The notes under the pieces: model-generated | Database searches by the model: none | What the model was told of the DNA's origin: nothing | The model's input: only the letters and a program-made list of their open reading frames with translations | Translations under genes and position numbers: made by a program | From: Arthrobacter sp. MYb214 | Lineage (GTDB): Bacteria; Actinomycetota; Actinomycetes; Actinomycetales; Micrococcaceae | Assembly (NCBI RefSeq): GCF_002979865.1 | Contig: NZ_PCPZ01000009.1 | Location: 1-64,000, forward strand | Length of the DNA stretch: 64,000 bases | Reading direction: 5' to 3' | Shown here: positions 1 through 7,891 of the stretch, piece after piece | Position numbering within the stretch: the stretch's first letter is position 1 | How the letters are laid out: each line of letters begins with the position of its first letter

Positions 1-113
1 GTGTTCGCGTCAGTATTCGCATCCGTGTTGGCATCGGTGTTCGCATCAGCGTTATCCGCAGTGTTCACATCGGTGTTCGCATCGGTGTTCGCGTCCGTGT
101 TATCTGCAGTATT
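1..113. repeat. 12-bp tandem repeat encoding Asn-Thr-Asp-Ala
   Basis: On the minus strand the codons read NTDA repeatedly, with variants NTAD, NADA and NTDV. The 12-nt unit is degenerate at third positions but strongly repetitive and continues past position 1. Such acidic low-complexity spacers commonly lie between the folded part and the anchor of surface proteins and can vary in copy number. Confidence 0.85.
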
Positions 114-2033
114 CTCATCACTGTTCTCAACTACCACGAAGCTCACGGAATCGGTTGATTCGTTCTCGTCCGTTGCAGTAGCTGTGTGGTCACCGGCTGG
201 CACGTTAGGGAACGTGACAGACCAGTTTCCGTCTCCGTCAACAGTGGTCACCTGATCATCTTGGCCCGGAATCGAGACAGTTACCTCGGTGCCAGCCTCA
301 CCGGTACCCGTTACCTCAACGGGGCCAACAGGAAGTTCATCGCCGTCAGCAGGAGTCAGGATATCGACATCGGCTACTGCCGGCGCTTCAGCTGCTGCAC
401 GAACTGCTGAGGTGCCTAGGTCAACGCCAACAGCTGCTGTACCAAGGACCGGCAGAACATCGATTGCGAGAGCGGTTACGTAGTTCAGTTCACCGTCTAC
501 AGCTGGATCTACAACCTGCGCAGCAGCCGGAGCAGCAACGTTGGCAGTCGTAGCAGGAACAGTCACTTCAGTCGAAGCTACGGTGCCCTGTTCGTTGATG
601 GTGATTTCCAGAACCTCTTCAAGAAGCGGCTCGACTGCACCATTGACTACTGGCGCGACAACTTCAGTGACAAGTGCTTGGATGCCTTCTGGGTAGCCAT
701 CAAGCAGTGCGTTTACTCCCTGGAAAGCTGGGCCGGTCACGCCAAGAACCAGTTCAAGAACGCTGTCGAGCAGCGATCCAAGGTTGATGCCACCGAGACC
801 TGGCAGGAGGGTCAGGTCATTTGCAAGAGTGAAGGCATCAGTGTTGCCGTTGAGCAGGTCGCTCAACGAACCACCGATATCAACGCCACCTGTAACGAGA
901 TCAGCACCGAGCACCACAGCATTGACATCTGCGGTCAGGGTGAAGCTTGCTTCAGCAAGGATTTCGTTAACGGCATCAGTGAGGTTGGTGGTGACTTCGT
1001 TCAGCAATCCGGTCAGTTCAGCGGTAATGAGCGCTGCGGTTGCGTCGTCCAGCAGCGGCGTGTTTGCAGGCTGGTCGTTCAGGCCACCGGTAATGATCTT
1101 GGACAGATCAATGTTTACGGTACCTTCGCCCAAGTTCAGCGAAACCGCGCCGGTGTCAGAAACCAGCTCCTGAGCAAGTACGGTGCTAAGGGTGCCGGTT
1201 ACGTCATCCAAGCCATTGACAACCAGGTTGGAGTTCGACAGGCCAATCTGTGCAAGGAGGAGATTTATATTGACAGCGTTCAGCGAGCTGCTGATCGTAT
1301 CGGTCAAGCCGCCGTCTCCAACAACCCCATCCAGCGCAGTGCCGAGAGCGGTGGTAGTGGTGGTCAAGTCTGAACTCAGCTGGGAAATCAGCGGGCTACG
1401 CAGGTCTACAGTCGCGGAAGCGACCTTGTATTCGTGAGTAGGGTCAGCGCCGTCGGTGCGCTCGGTGGTGGAGCCAAGTGCGCCCAACTGGAGCTCAGCA
1501 ACATCGAGGACTTCATTAGTCAAGCCGGCTACACCAACCTGGTTGAACAGCTTAGTCAGGTCGATCGAAGCTAGTTCTGCGGTATTGCCGTCAACCGCCA
1601 AGGCACCGTCGCCACCCAAGACGCCTGCAGAAGCCTTGGCGTGGGTAGCGGTGTCCGCGATTGCGTACGAGGACAACAGGCCAGCCTGTCCCAGCTGAAT
1701 GAGGCCAGTTCCATCATCGCCGATGACCGGCAGGCTAAGGGAACCCAGGTCGATGCCTAGTGATTCGTTAAGCAATGCAAGGTTCAGCGGGTTCTCCTGA
1801 GCATCAGGCGAACTTGGGTTTGCCGAGTAGGAGTAACCAGCATCGGCCACGTCTAGGGTCAAGCCGTCGACGTTAATGACCTTGCCGAATGCTTCCGACA
1901 GATCGTCAGGAGCCGCAAAAGCGGCAGTTACCGTAGGAGCCACGAAAAGACTGGCAACGACTGCACCGGCAAGAACTCGGCGTGCGGCACGCGGTTTCTT
2001 GCCATTCTTAGGTGACAAATTATTTGCTTGCAC
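1..2033 (-). CDS. Secreted choice-of-anchor G family-like surface protein, C-terminus cut by window edge
   Basis: About 677 residues are visible, reading leftwards; the C-terminus lies outside the window. A GTG start at 2033 follows GGAGG with 6-nt spacing; an in-frame GTG at 2036 is too close to it. Residues 1-41 are a classical signal peptide: basic KKPRAARR, a hydrophobic stretch, then AFA before the mature PDDL. The body (about 42-550) is rich in Ala, Leu, Asp and Thr and contains the LGQAGLLSSYA and KASAGVLGGDGAL segments that resemble actinobacterial choice-of-anchor G proteins. Residues about 553-634 look like a bacterial Ig-like domain (VPAGDHTATATD). The remaining residues (about 635 on) are Asn-Thr-Asp-Ala tetrapeptide repeats. 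The cell-wall anchor cannot be seen. The family call rests on pattern memory; secreted surface protein is the safer statement. Confidence 0.75.
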   Translation of the reverse strand, partial: MQANNLSPKNGKKPRAARRVLAGAVVASLFVAPTVTAAFAAPDDLSEAFGKVINVDGLTLDVADAGYSYSANPSSPDAQENPLNLALLNESLGIDLGSLSLPVIGDDGTGLIQLGQAGLLSSYAIADTATHAKASAGVLGGDGALAVDGNTAELASIDLTKLFNQVGVAGLTNEVLDVAELQLGALGSTTERTDGADPTHEYKVASATVDLRSPLISQLSSDLTTTTTALGTALDGVVGDGGLTDTISSSLNAVNINLLLAQIGLSNSNLVVNGLDDVTGTLSTVLAQELVSDTGAVSLNLGEGTVNIDLSKIITGGLNDQPANTPLLDDATAALITAELTGLLNEVTTNLTDAVNEILAEASFTLTADVNAVVLGADLVTGGVDIGGSLSDLLNGNTDAFTLANDLTLLPGLGGINLGSLLDSVLELVLGVTGPAFQGVNALLDGYPEGIQALVTEVVAPVVNGAVEPLLEEVLEITINEQGTVASTEVTVPATTANVAAPAAAQVVDPAVDGELNYVTALAIDVLPVLGTAAVGVDLGTSAVRAAAEAPAVADVDILTPADGDELPVGPVEVTGTGEAGTEVTVSIPGQDDQVTTVDGDGNWSVTFPNVPAGDHTATATDENESTDSVSFVVVENSDENTADNTDANTDANTDVNTADNADANTDANTDANTDAN

Positions 2034-2438
2034 CACTATCCTCCAAAAGATGGTTGTGATCAGGAAACTCGTAAAAGCCCACGTTTGACTCTACGGTTGA
2101 TGAACCCTGACTCACAGGTTTCTTTCAGCCATTTCTTTGCATACTCAGGTCAAATTTCTTAGCCACGCGGTCAGAATCGATGGCCAGCAGGTAATACTGA
2201 GCGGTAATTTAACTTCTTACCATTAGAGAAAATAATGCACTTACAACAGTTGACCTGAAAATTTACCCAAACAGTGATGTAACAATATGACAACAACCTC
2301 GCAATGCTATCTGTCAAGCCAAGGGATTTGACTAGTTGGCCATAGACTGTGAATCACCTGCTAGCTTTCCCCACCGCAGAACGGGTTAGGAAGGATTGGC
2401 CAGGACAACACCAGTTCGTAGTGATGGAGGATTCTTGT
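2034..2438. promoter_or_regulatory. Divergent intergenic region, relatively AT-rich
   Basis: This gap of about 400 bases separates the divergent surface protein and LuxR-type genes and is more AT-rich than its surroundings. A TAGACT hexamer at 2343-2348 is a plausible -10 for the rightward gene, but no good -35 lies 16-18 bp upstream. On the leftward side TAGAGT (complement of 2088-2093) is possible but equally unsupported. I see no gene, no long inverted repeat and no RNA family I recognise. Confidence 0.4.
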
Positions 2439-3104
2439 ATGTCGCACATCCGCATTCATCTGGCTGATAGTGACCATTTCTCACGGGCCGGGATTGCTGG
2501 AGTCTTAGCCGAGGCCAGCGACATGGTGATCGAGCATGTTTCGGATTGCATGTCCGAGGCCGTTCAAGCTGCAACCGAGTTGGAGCCGGACCTCGTCATC
2601 CTGGAATCGTCGCTGAATGGGACGGATCTGTATTGCTCGATTCGGGAAATCTCCGAGAGTGCACCGAATACCAAGATCGTGGTGTTGGCTGCCCGATACC
2701 AGCGGGACGATATCTCCAAGGCCTACGATGCTGGCAGCTCGGGACTGATCTCGAAAAGCTCCATCAGCTCGGAACTGCCCAGCGCATTGCGCATGCTCGC
2801 TGCAGGCTACCAACTTTTTGCCCAGCCGTCGGACGGCTGGGAATCGACCGCGAAAATCGTGCGCCGCTCAGGCCAGCAATCCGTCGTGCGCAAGCTCAGC
2901 GAACGCGATCGCAGTCTGGTGCGACTCGTCGCGGCCGGGCTCACCAATTCCCAGATCGCCCGCATCGCGCACATCTCCGAGGGCTCGGTGAAGCTCCACT
3001 TGGCGCGCATCATGGAGGAACTGAGCGTCACCAATCGTGTGCAGCTGGCAGTAGTGGCGACAGAATCCGGATTGGTTTCGTCTGCGGATCTGCAGATCGC
3101 CTGA
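2439..3104 (+). CDS. LuxR/NarL-type regulator with a degenerate receiver domain
   Basis: The product has 221 residues: an N-terminal receiver-like domain (about 4-120) and a C-terminal LuxR helix-turn-helix (about 150-212, motif LTNSQIARIAHISEGSVKLHL). ATG 2439 was chosen because GGAGG lies 8 nt upstream; the frame stays open further upstream without a better ribosome site. The receiver lacks key residues: the phosphoacceptor position in the DLVILE motif is Glu56 instead of Asp, and the usual Thr/Ser is Ala84, while Asp10, Asp12 and Lys106 remain. It therefore probably does not respond to phosphorylation in the normal way. There is no histidine kinase next to it. It converges with the SH3 gene, 17 nt away. 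Confidence 0.85.
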   Translation: MSHIRIHLADSDHFSRAGIAGVLAEASDMVIEHVSDCMSEAVQAATELEPDLVILESSLNGTDLYCSIREISESAPNTKIVVLAARYQRDDISKAYDAGSSGLISKSSISSELPSALRMLAAGYQLFAQPSDGWESTAKIVRRSGQQSVVRKLSERDRSLVRLVAAGLTNSQIARIAHISEGSVKLHLARIMEELSVTNRVQLAVVATESGLVSSADLQIA

Positions 3105-3121
3105 AACAGAATCGAATCTGG

Positions 3122-3850
3122 TCAGTACACCGTACGAAGCTGGCTGGCAGGGATCCACATTTCTTCGCCGTCACGGTCAATCTGCCGCCACGCGCCCTGG
3201 CGCGCGACGATGACCACGGCCGTGTCGGCCGGAAGAATCCGCACTAGCGAGTAATGGTCGCCAGGACCGCGTCTCGCGTTCAATCCGATGGTGGTCAGTG
3301 CCCGCTGGTTGGGGACGGCGATCAGCCCGCCCTTGGCTGGACGGGAGGGAATCTCCTGCAGGTACATGCTGGGAACCCAGCCCAGCAATTTGCCGCACTG
3401 CACCTGGGACCACAATCCCTGCTGGAGCATCGAGCGGACCTTGGACCCCTGGTCAATGACCTTGAGCACCGGATACCCAGTGCCGCTTCCCTTGCGCAGA
3501 TTCAACGTTGCCGTCGTAGCATGGGTGGCTTCGATCAATGAATAGCGTGAAAGAACTGGCTCGGCCAGCTCGTCATCGTCTTCGGCGACTACCGGCTCGT
3601 CAAAGACCGCCGGGATCGCTTCAAGATAGATATTCGGCAGCCAACCGTAGATCTGGTGCACGAGAACATGCGCCCACGAGCCGTTGACCTCAATCAGGAC
3701 CAGCTCTGTGCCTTGCTCCAAATGGCTCTGCACTACGTAGTGGCGGCCGGCGCCCTTGCGCAGCTTGAGCGAGGCAGTCGTCCGGTGGGTATTGGCAATG
3801 GACGACGTCCGAGCCGACTGATGTGGATAGCCCACCTGGTTCACAACCAC
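3122..3850 (-). CDS. Protein with three bacterial SH3 domains
   Basis: The 242-residue product contains three similar SH3_3-type units, at about residues 22-80, 105-168 and 183-242. Each has the LKLRKGxG / LNLRKGSG / LNARRGPG start and a tryptophan-containing end (GWLPNIYL, GWVPSMYL, MWIPASQL). SH3b domains usually bind peptidoglycan peptides, but no signal peptide or membrane segment is visible here, which is odd for a wall-binding role. The GTG start at 3850 lies only 8 nt after the T-run of the ferritin terminator and has no clear Shine-Dalgarno, so the true start or mode of expression is uncertain. A long acidic linker (about 85-100) separates units one and two. Confidence 0.7.
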   Translation of the reverse strand: MVVNQVGYPHQSARTSSIANTHRTTASLKLRKGAGRHYVVQSHLEQGTELVLIEVNGSWAHVLVHQIYGWLPNIYLEAIPAVFDEPVVAEDDDELAEPVLSRYSLIEATHATTATLNLRKGSGTGYPVLKVIDQGSKVRSMLQQGLWSQVQCGKLLGWVPSMYLQEIPSRPAKGGLIAVPNQRALTTIGLNARRGPGDHYSLVRILPADTAVVIVARQGAWRQIDRDGEEMWIPASQLRTVY

Positions 3851-3858
3851 CTCAAATG

Positions 3859-3900
3859 AAAAAACTTAGGGAAGCAACCACCGGTTGCTTCCCTAAGTTT
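3859..3900 (-). terminator. Rho-independent terminator of the ferritin gene
   Basis: A perfect 18-bp stem (3862-3879 paired with 3883-3900) closes a 3-nt loop. Read on the minus strand it is followed by a run of six T (complement of 3859-3864). It lies 35 nt after the ferritin stop codon and directly upstream of the SH3 gene. Confidence 0.93.
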
Positions 3901-3935
3901 ATTCCATTTTTAGAAGATGCGTGCTTCGCCGCCTC

Positions 3936-4436
3936 TTAGGATGAGGAAGAACGCGAGCCGAGCTCTGCATCCAGTCGCAGCAGACCGCTTCCATCGTTGC
4001 CGATCATCCTGACTCGATCCAGGATTTCACCAACGGTGGCTTCCTCTTCAACCTGCTCATCGATGAACCAGTGCAGCAGCGGCAGGGAGTCGATGTCGCC
4101 CTCGGTCTGCGCCAAACGGTACAGCTCGCGAATCGCTCCGGAGACCTTCTGCTCGTGGGCCAAGGAAGCCGCGAAGGCATCTGCAACGCTGTTCACGTTC
4201 ACAGTCGGGGCAGGCTGCTCGCCAATCTTCGGGTGGGCCGAGCGGTCGGTCATGTGGGTCATGAACTTTTCCGCGTGCACGATTTCCTCGCCGGCCTGGG
4301 CGCGGAACCAGCCAGCAATGCCGGGAAGGCTCAATACGTCCATTTCAACTGCCAGCTGACGGTAAACCGTTGCTGCGGTTAGTTCGAGAGTTACCTGGGT
4401 GCTGAAGGCTTCTGCCAGTTTTCCTGTAAGTTCCAT
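3936..4436 (-). CDS. Ferritin-like iron storage protein
   Basis: The 166-residue product is a four-helix ferritin (non-haem type, FtnA/BfrB-like) that oxidises Fe(II) and stores iron in a 24-mer shell. Ferroxidase ligands are visible: Glu18, Tyr25, Glu50/Glu51 and His54 in GEEIVHAEKF, and Glu residues in LAHEQKV and DEQVEEEA. The length is normal for the family; the C-terminus ends in a Ser-rich tail. The ATG has no ribosome site: a -10 hexamer TAGTCT ends 6 nt before it, with GTGACA 17 bp further upstream, so the mRNA is probably leaderless. Two iron-box-like half-sites lie about 115 and 145 bp upstream, consistent with iron-dependent activation by a DtxR/IdeR regulator. It is a single-gene transcription unit closed by a strong terminator. 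Confidence 0.93.
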   Translation of the reverse strand: MELTGKLAEAFSTQVTLELTAATVYRQLAVEMDVLSLPGIAGWFRAQAGEEIVHAEKFMTHMTDRSAHPKIGEQPAPTVNVNSVADAFAASLAHEQKVSGAIRELYRLAQTEGDIDSLPLLHWFIDEQVEEEATVGEILDRVRMIGNDGSGLLRLDAELGSRSSSS

Positions 4437-4442
4437 GTCATC

Positions 4443-4471
4443 AGACTAAACCTGTTTTGCCACCTTGTCAC
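4443..4471 (-). promoter_or_regulatory. Ferritin promoter (leaderless)
   Basis: On the minus strand GTGACA (complement of 4466-4471) is separated by 17 bp from TAGTCT (complement of 4443-4448), which ends 6 nt before the ATG at 4436. Transcription should therefore begin at or next to the start codon. Confidence 0.75.
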
Positions 4472-4512
4472 CGAAGTTCGGACTCACTTAGTCAAACCTG
4501 AATTAGGGAATC

Positions 4513-4527
4513 ATCCCAAGTTGGGAT
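4513..4527. promoter_or_regulatory. 15-bp palindrome in the ferritin upstream region
   Basis: ATCCCAAGTTGGGAT is a perfect inverted repeat (7-bp arms, 1-nt centre) between the iron boxes and the ferritin promoter. It could be a second operator; the regulator is unknown. Confidence 0.4.
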
Positions 4528-4545
4528 CGAGTTAATGTAGCCGAT

Positions 4546-4586
4546 ACTAACCTAACTTAGGCATGCCGATACGATGCTAACCTACT
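4546..4586. promoter_or_regulatory. Tandem iron-box-like sites upstream of ferritin
   Basis: CTAACCTAA at 4547-4555 and CTAACCTAC at 4577-4585 each match one half of the DtxR/IdeR palindrome (TTAGGTTAGSCTAACCTAA); the other halves are poor. The two are 30 bp apart, and GCCGATAC is repeated in front of them (4540-4547 and 4565-4572). The second overlaps the stop codon of tex. In mycobacteria IdeR activates bfrB from upstream tandem boxes, which fits this position. Confidence 0.6.
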
Positions 4587-7014
4587 TGCCCAGTCCTGCT
4601 CTGCGCAGCGCCTCGGCCATCGCGGTGTTGCCCGGTGCAGCCGGTTTGCCCTGCGCGGGCTGGGCCTTGCGGTTCTGCCCAGTGCGGTTCTGGCCCGAGC
4701 GCGCCAAACGGCCAGCTCCCGGTCCCTTGCGTTCGCCTGGTCCGGAGTTCCTGGCCTCCGCGCCAGCAGCAGGCAGTTCGTCATCCAGTCGCAGAGTCAG
4801 CGAAATGCGCTTGCGCACGGTATCCACTTCCAGCACCTTGACCTTGACAATCTGGCCGGAACTGACCACTTCGCGAGGGTCCGAAATGAACTTGCTGCTC
4901 ATGGCCGAGACGTGGATCAGGCCGTCCTGGTGGACGCCCAGGTCCACGAACGCACCGAAGGCGGCAACGTTGGAGACGGTGCCTTCCATGATCATCCCCG
5001 GCTTGACGTCCTTGATGGTCTCAACGCCTTCCTTGAGCGTGGCCGTCACGAATTCGCCACGGGGGTCGCGGGCAGGACGGCGCAACTCGGCAATCACGTC
5101 ACGAATGGTTGGCTCGCCAAACTGGTCCGTGGCGAAGTCCTGCGGGTTCAGCTCTTCAAGCCGGCGGCCCTGCGCCTCCGCGCTGCTCTGCAGGGTCTTG
5201 GCCAGAACATAAGCTTCGGGGTGCACCGAGGAAGCATCGAGTTTCTCCTTGCCGCCGGTAATGCGCAAGAAGCCCGCGCACTGTTCAAAGGCCTTGGCTC
5301 CCAGACGCGGTACCTTCAGCAGATCCTTGCGGGTGGCGAAAGGGCCGTTGGCGTTACGGTGATCCACGATGTTGCGGCTCAACAGCGGTCCCACGCCGGC
5401 TACCCGGGCCAGCAAGGCAGGGGATGCGGTATTCACGTCGACGCCTACGGCATTCACGCAGTCCTCGACCACCGCATCCAGCGCGCGGTCCAGCTTCGAG
5501 GCAGTGACATCATGCTGGTATTGGCCCACGCCGATGGACTTCGGATCGATCTTCACCAGCTCGGCCAGCGGGTCCTGCAAGCGGCGGGCGATCGATACCG
5601 CGCCGCGCAGCGACACATCCATATCCGGCAGTTCCTGGCTGGCCAGTTCGGAGGCCGAGTAGACCGAAGCGCCGGCTTCCGAGACGATGACCTTGCTGAC
5701 GCCCGCGCCGCCAAGCACCTTGATGACCTCGGCAGCCAGACGGTCTGTTTCGCGCCCCGCTGTGCCGTTGCCTACCGCAATCAGCGGGGTGCCGTGCTTC
5801 TGGGCTAGCTTGGCCAGTACCGCGATGGATTCATTCCATTTATTGGCTGGCGCATGGGGATAGATCGTTGCCGTTTCCACCGATTGGCCGGTCAGGTCCA
5901 CCACTGCAACCTTCACACCGGTGCGCAGGCCCGGGTCCAAGCCCAGCACGGCCTTGTTGCCGGCCGGCGCCGCCAGCAGCACATCGCGCAAGTTCGCCGC
6001 GAAAATCTTCACCGATTCATCTTCAGCGGCTTCGAACAGGCGTGAGCGCAGGTCGGATTCAAAGCGGGTCAGCAGGCGGGCTTTCCACGCCAAACGCACG
6101 GTCTGCGCAATCCATTTGGCAGCAGGCGCACCGGTGGGAACGTTCAGCCCCAGGGAGGAGGCGATAGCGTTCTCGTAGGCACTGCGCGCTTCGTCTAAGG
6201 CCTGTTCGTCGCGTGGATCAGCTTCAGCGAGCTGCAGATTCAGCACGCCTTCGCGTTCACCGCGCAACAGTGCCAGGACCCGGTGCGATGGCAAGCGATC
6301 AAGTGGTGCCACATAGTCCAGATAATCGGAGTACTTTCCCTGGCCCTCTGCGGTGGCGCCCGAGGCGACGCTGGCACCGATCTTGCCGGTGTTCCACAGG
6401 CGTTCGCGCAGTTCACCGGCGAGAACGACATCCTGGGATACGCGCTCGGTCAGGATGGAACGCGCGCCGGAAAGCGCATCTGCGTCGGTGGCAAATCCTG
6501 CATCCGGGTTCAGGTAGTCGGCAGCCGCCTGCACCGGATCCGTCATTGGGTCCGCGAGCAGCAGATCGGCCAAGGCTTCCAGGCCAGCCTCGCGGGCAAT
6601 CTGGGCCTTGGTGCGGCGCTTGGATTTGAATGGCAGGTACAGGTCTTCGAGTTCCGCCTTGGTGCTGGCGGCGCGAATCGCCTCGGCAAGCTGGTCGGTC
6701 AGCTTGCCGGCTTCGGCGATGGCTTCCAGTACAGCTGCGCGGCGGTCTTCCAATTCACGCAGGTAGCGCAACCGTTCTTCGAGCAGGCGCAGCTGGCTGT
6801 CGCTGAGCATGCCGGTAACCTCTTTGCGGTAACGGGCAATAAAGGGAACGGTGGATCCGGAGTCCAGGAGCTCGATCGCTGCCTTGACCTGCCAGGGGGC
6901 TACCGCGGACTCCTCGGAGAGTTCCCGGGCCAGTTGGGCAATGATTTGCTGCCCCGTTGCGCTGTCATTTGCGGTGTTCTTCTGCTCGCTAGTCACCGAT
7001 CCATTGTGCATCAT
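4582..7014 (-). CDS. tex: Tex family RNA-binding transcription accessory protein
   Basis: The 810-residue product has the standard Tex layout: an N-terminal helical region (VPFIARYRKEVTGML), a YqgF/RNase H-like domain (VLGLDPGLRTG near residue 360), helix-hairpin-helix segments (residues about 500-590, LLKVPRLGAKAFEQC) and an S1 RNA-binding domain (about 668-740). Behind S1 is a basic, Gly/Pro/Gln-rich tail of about 60 residues that ends in ALRRAGLGK. Tex binds RNA and affects transcription and tolerance to stress, in the cytoplasm. Start choice is between ATG 7014, ATG 7011 and GTG 6996; none has a strong ribosome site. It diverges from the lipoprotein gene at 7090. Confidence 0.95.
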   Translation of the reverse strand: MMHNGSVTSEQKNTANDSATGQQIIAQLARELSEESAVAPWQVKAAIELLDSGSTVPFIARYRKEVTGMLSDSQLRLLEERLRYLRELEDRRAAVLEAIAEAGKLTDQLAEAIRAASTKAELEDLYLPFKSKRRTKAQIAREAGLEALADLLLADPMTDPVQAAADYLNPDAGFATDADALSGARSILTERVSQDVVLAGELRERLWNTGKIGASVASGATAEGQGKYSDYLDYVAPLDRLPSHRVLALLRGEREGVLNLQLAEADPRDEQALDEARSAYENAIASSLGLNVPTGAPAAKWIAQTVRLAWKARLLTRFESDLRSRLFEAAEDESVKIFAANLRDVLLAAPAGNKAVLGLDPGLRTGVKVAVVDLTGQSVETATIYPHAPANKWNESIAVLAKLAQKHGTPLIAVGNGTAGRETDRLAAEVIKVLGGAGVSKVIVSEAGASVYSASELASQELPDMDVSLRGAVSIARRLQDPLAELVKIDPKSIGVGQYQHDVTASKLDRALDAVVEDCVNAVGVDVNTASPALLARVAGVGPLLSRNIVDHRNANGPFATRKDLLKVPRLGAKAFEQCAGFLRITGGKEKLDASSVHPEAYVLAKTLQSSAEAQGRRLEELNPQDFATDQFGEPTIRDVIAELRRPARDPRGEFVTATLKEGVETIKDVKPGMIMEGTVSNVAAFGAFVDLGVHQDGLIHVSAMSSKFISDPREVVSSGQIVKVKVLEVDTVRKRISLTLRLDDELPAAGAEARNSGPGERKGPGAGRLARSGQNRTGQNRKAQPAQGKPAAPGNTAMAEALRRAGLGK

Positions 7015-7089
7015 GCCATCCGATCTTCAGATGATCAACTCGGTTGGCATTCAGCAGAAACTCAATCTCCATGGCTATGATTTATTGTT

Positions 7090-7437
7090 ATGGGGATTGA
7101 GAAAGTTCGAAAGGCAACAGCGCTCGTTGCGATTTCGTGTATGGCTCTATTGAGCTCCGGATGCGCATTTGTTGAAGACACCGCGGCCGACGCGGCTAAC
7201 CAGCTGACCGATGCAGCGTCCAAGGAAATCGTGCGCCAGGCCTGCGCACCGGTACAGGACGGCACCATTGACGCTAGCGAACTTCGTGTCCTCTCGTCCA
7301 TTGTGAAGTCGGTCCAGGGCGGTGGCCTGCCGCAAGACTTGGTCGATGTGCTCCAGGAGCTCGCCAATTCAGGAGACCAAGCACCCGAAGCGCTGCAGCA
7401 GCGCCTGATCGGGATTTGCGACGAGGCTACGGTTTAG
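7090..7437 (+). CDS. Small secreted lipoprotein of unknown function
   Basis: The 115-residue product starts with a lipoprotein signal peptide (VRKATALVAISCMALLSSGC) in which Cys25 is the likely lipidated residue; the -3 position is Ser rather than Leu, a slightly weak lipobox. The mature part is helical, acidic and Ala/Leu-rich with two further cysteines (RQACAP, IGICDE) that could form a disulfide outside the membrane. I recognise no domain. There is no ribosome site; TATGAT at 7076-7081 sits 8 nt before the ATG, suggesting a leaderless transcript. The next gene, 43 nt downstream, appears to have its own promoter. Confidence 0.75.
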   Translation: MGIEKVRKATALVAISCMALLSSGCAFVEDTAADAANQLTDAASKEIVRQACAPVQDGTIDASELRVLSSIVKSVQGGGLPQDLVDVLQELANSGDQAPEALQQRLIGICDEATV

Positions 7438-7480
7438 CAGCTTCAGCGGCACTAGCCATCTGCTGATCTAGAATTTTCCC

Positions 7481-7891
7481 ATGGTCGAAATTCCAAGAAG
7501 CGGCAAAGTACGTCTCGATGCGTGGCTGTGGTCAGTGCGCATCTACAAGACCCGTTCGTCCGCGACCACTGCCTGCCGTGCCGGACATGTTCGCTTGAAC
7601 GGCGATCCGGTGAAGGCGTCGCAAACCGTTGTCTCCGGTGATCGCATCCGTGTGCGCAAAGACGGTTTCGACCGCGAGCTGGAAGTCAGCGGGCTGATTT
7701 CCAAGCGCGTCGGCGCGCCAGTTGCCGCAAAATGCTACATCGACCACACCCCGCCGCGCGAACGCTTGGTCATTCCCCAGGTGCCGATCCGCGAACGCGG
7801 CGCCGGCCGGCCCACCAAGAAGGACCGCCGCGAAATGGATCGCTTGCGGGATTCCTGGCAGCCCCCGGATCCAGGTCCTGATCTGTCCTAG
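7481..7891 (+). CDS. S4-domain RNA-binding protein (Hsp15/HslR-like)
   Basis: The 136-residue product carries an S4 RNA-binding fold at about residues 10-70 (VRLDAWLWSVRIYKTRSSA, AGHVRLNGDPVKAS, VVSGDRIRV), followed by a basic tail with GRPTKKDRREMDRLR. Proteins of the Hsp15 group bind stalled 50S subunits carrying peptidyl-tRNA and help to recycle them. The ATG at 7481 lacks a ribosome site; TAGAAT at 7469-7474 ends 6 nt before it, so the message is probably leaderless. Its stop codon shares the CTAG at 7888-7891 with the convergent peptidase gene. Confidence 0.88.
   Translation: MVEIPRSGKVRLDAWLWSVRIYKTRSSATTACRAGHVRLNGDPVKASQTVVSGDRIRVRKDGFDRELEVSGLISKRVGAPVAAKCYIDHTPPRERLVIPQVPIRERGAGRPTKKDRREMDRLRDSWQPPDPGPDLS

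Noticed and set aside
1-113. The tandem repeats at the left edge as a CRISPR array
   Set aside because: The 12-bp unit has no spacers and is in frame with a coding sequence.
678-1373. A rightward open frame of 231 codons opposite the surface protein gene
   Set aside because: It is the complementary strand of a repeat-rich, high-GC gene with signal peptide and ribosome site on the minus strand; its own protein has no family features.
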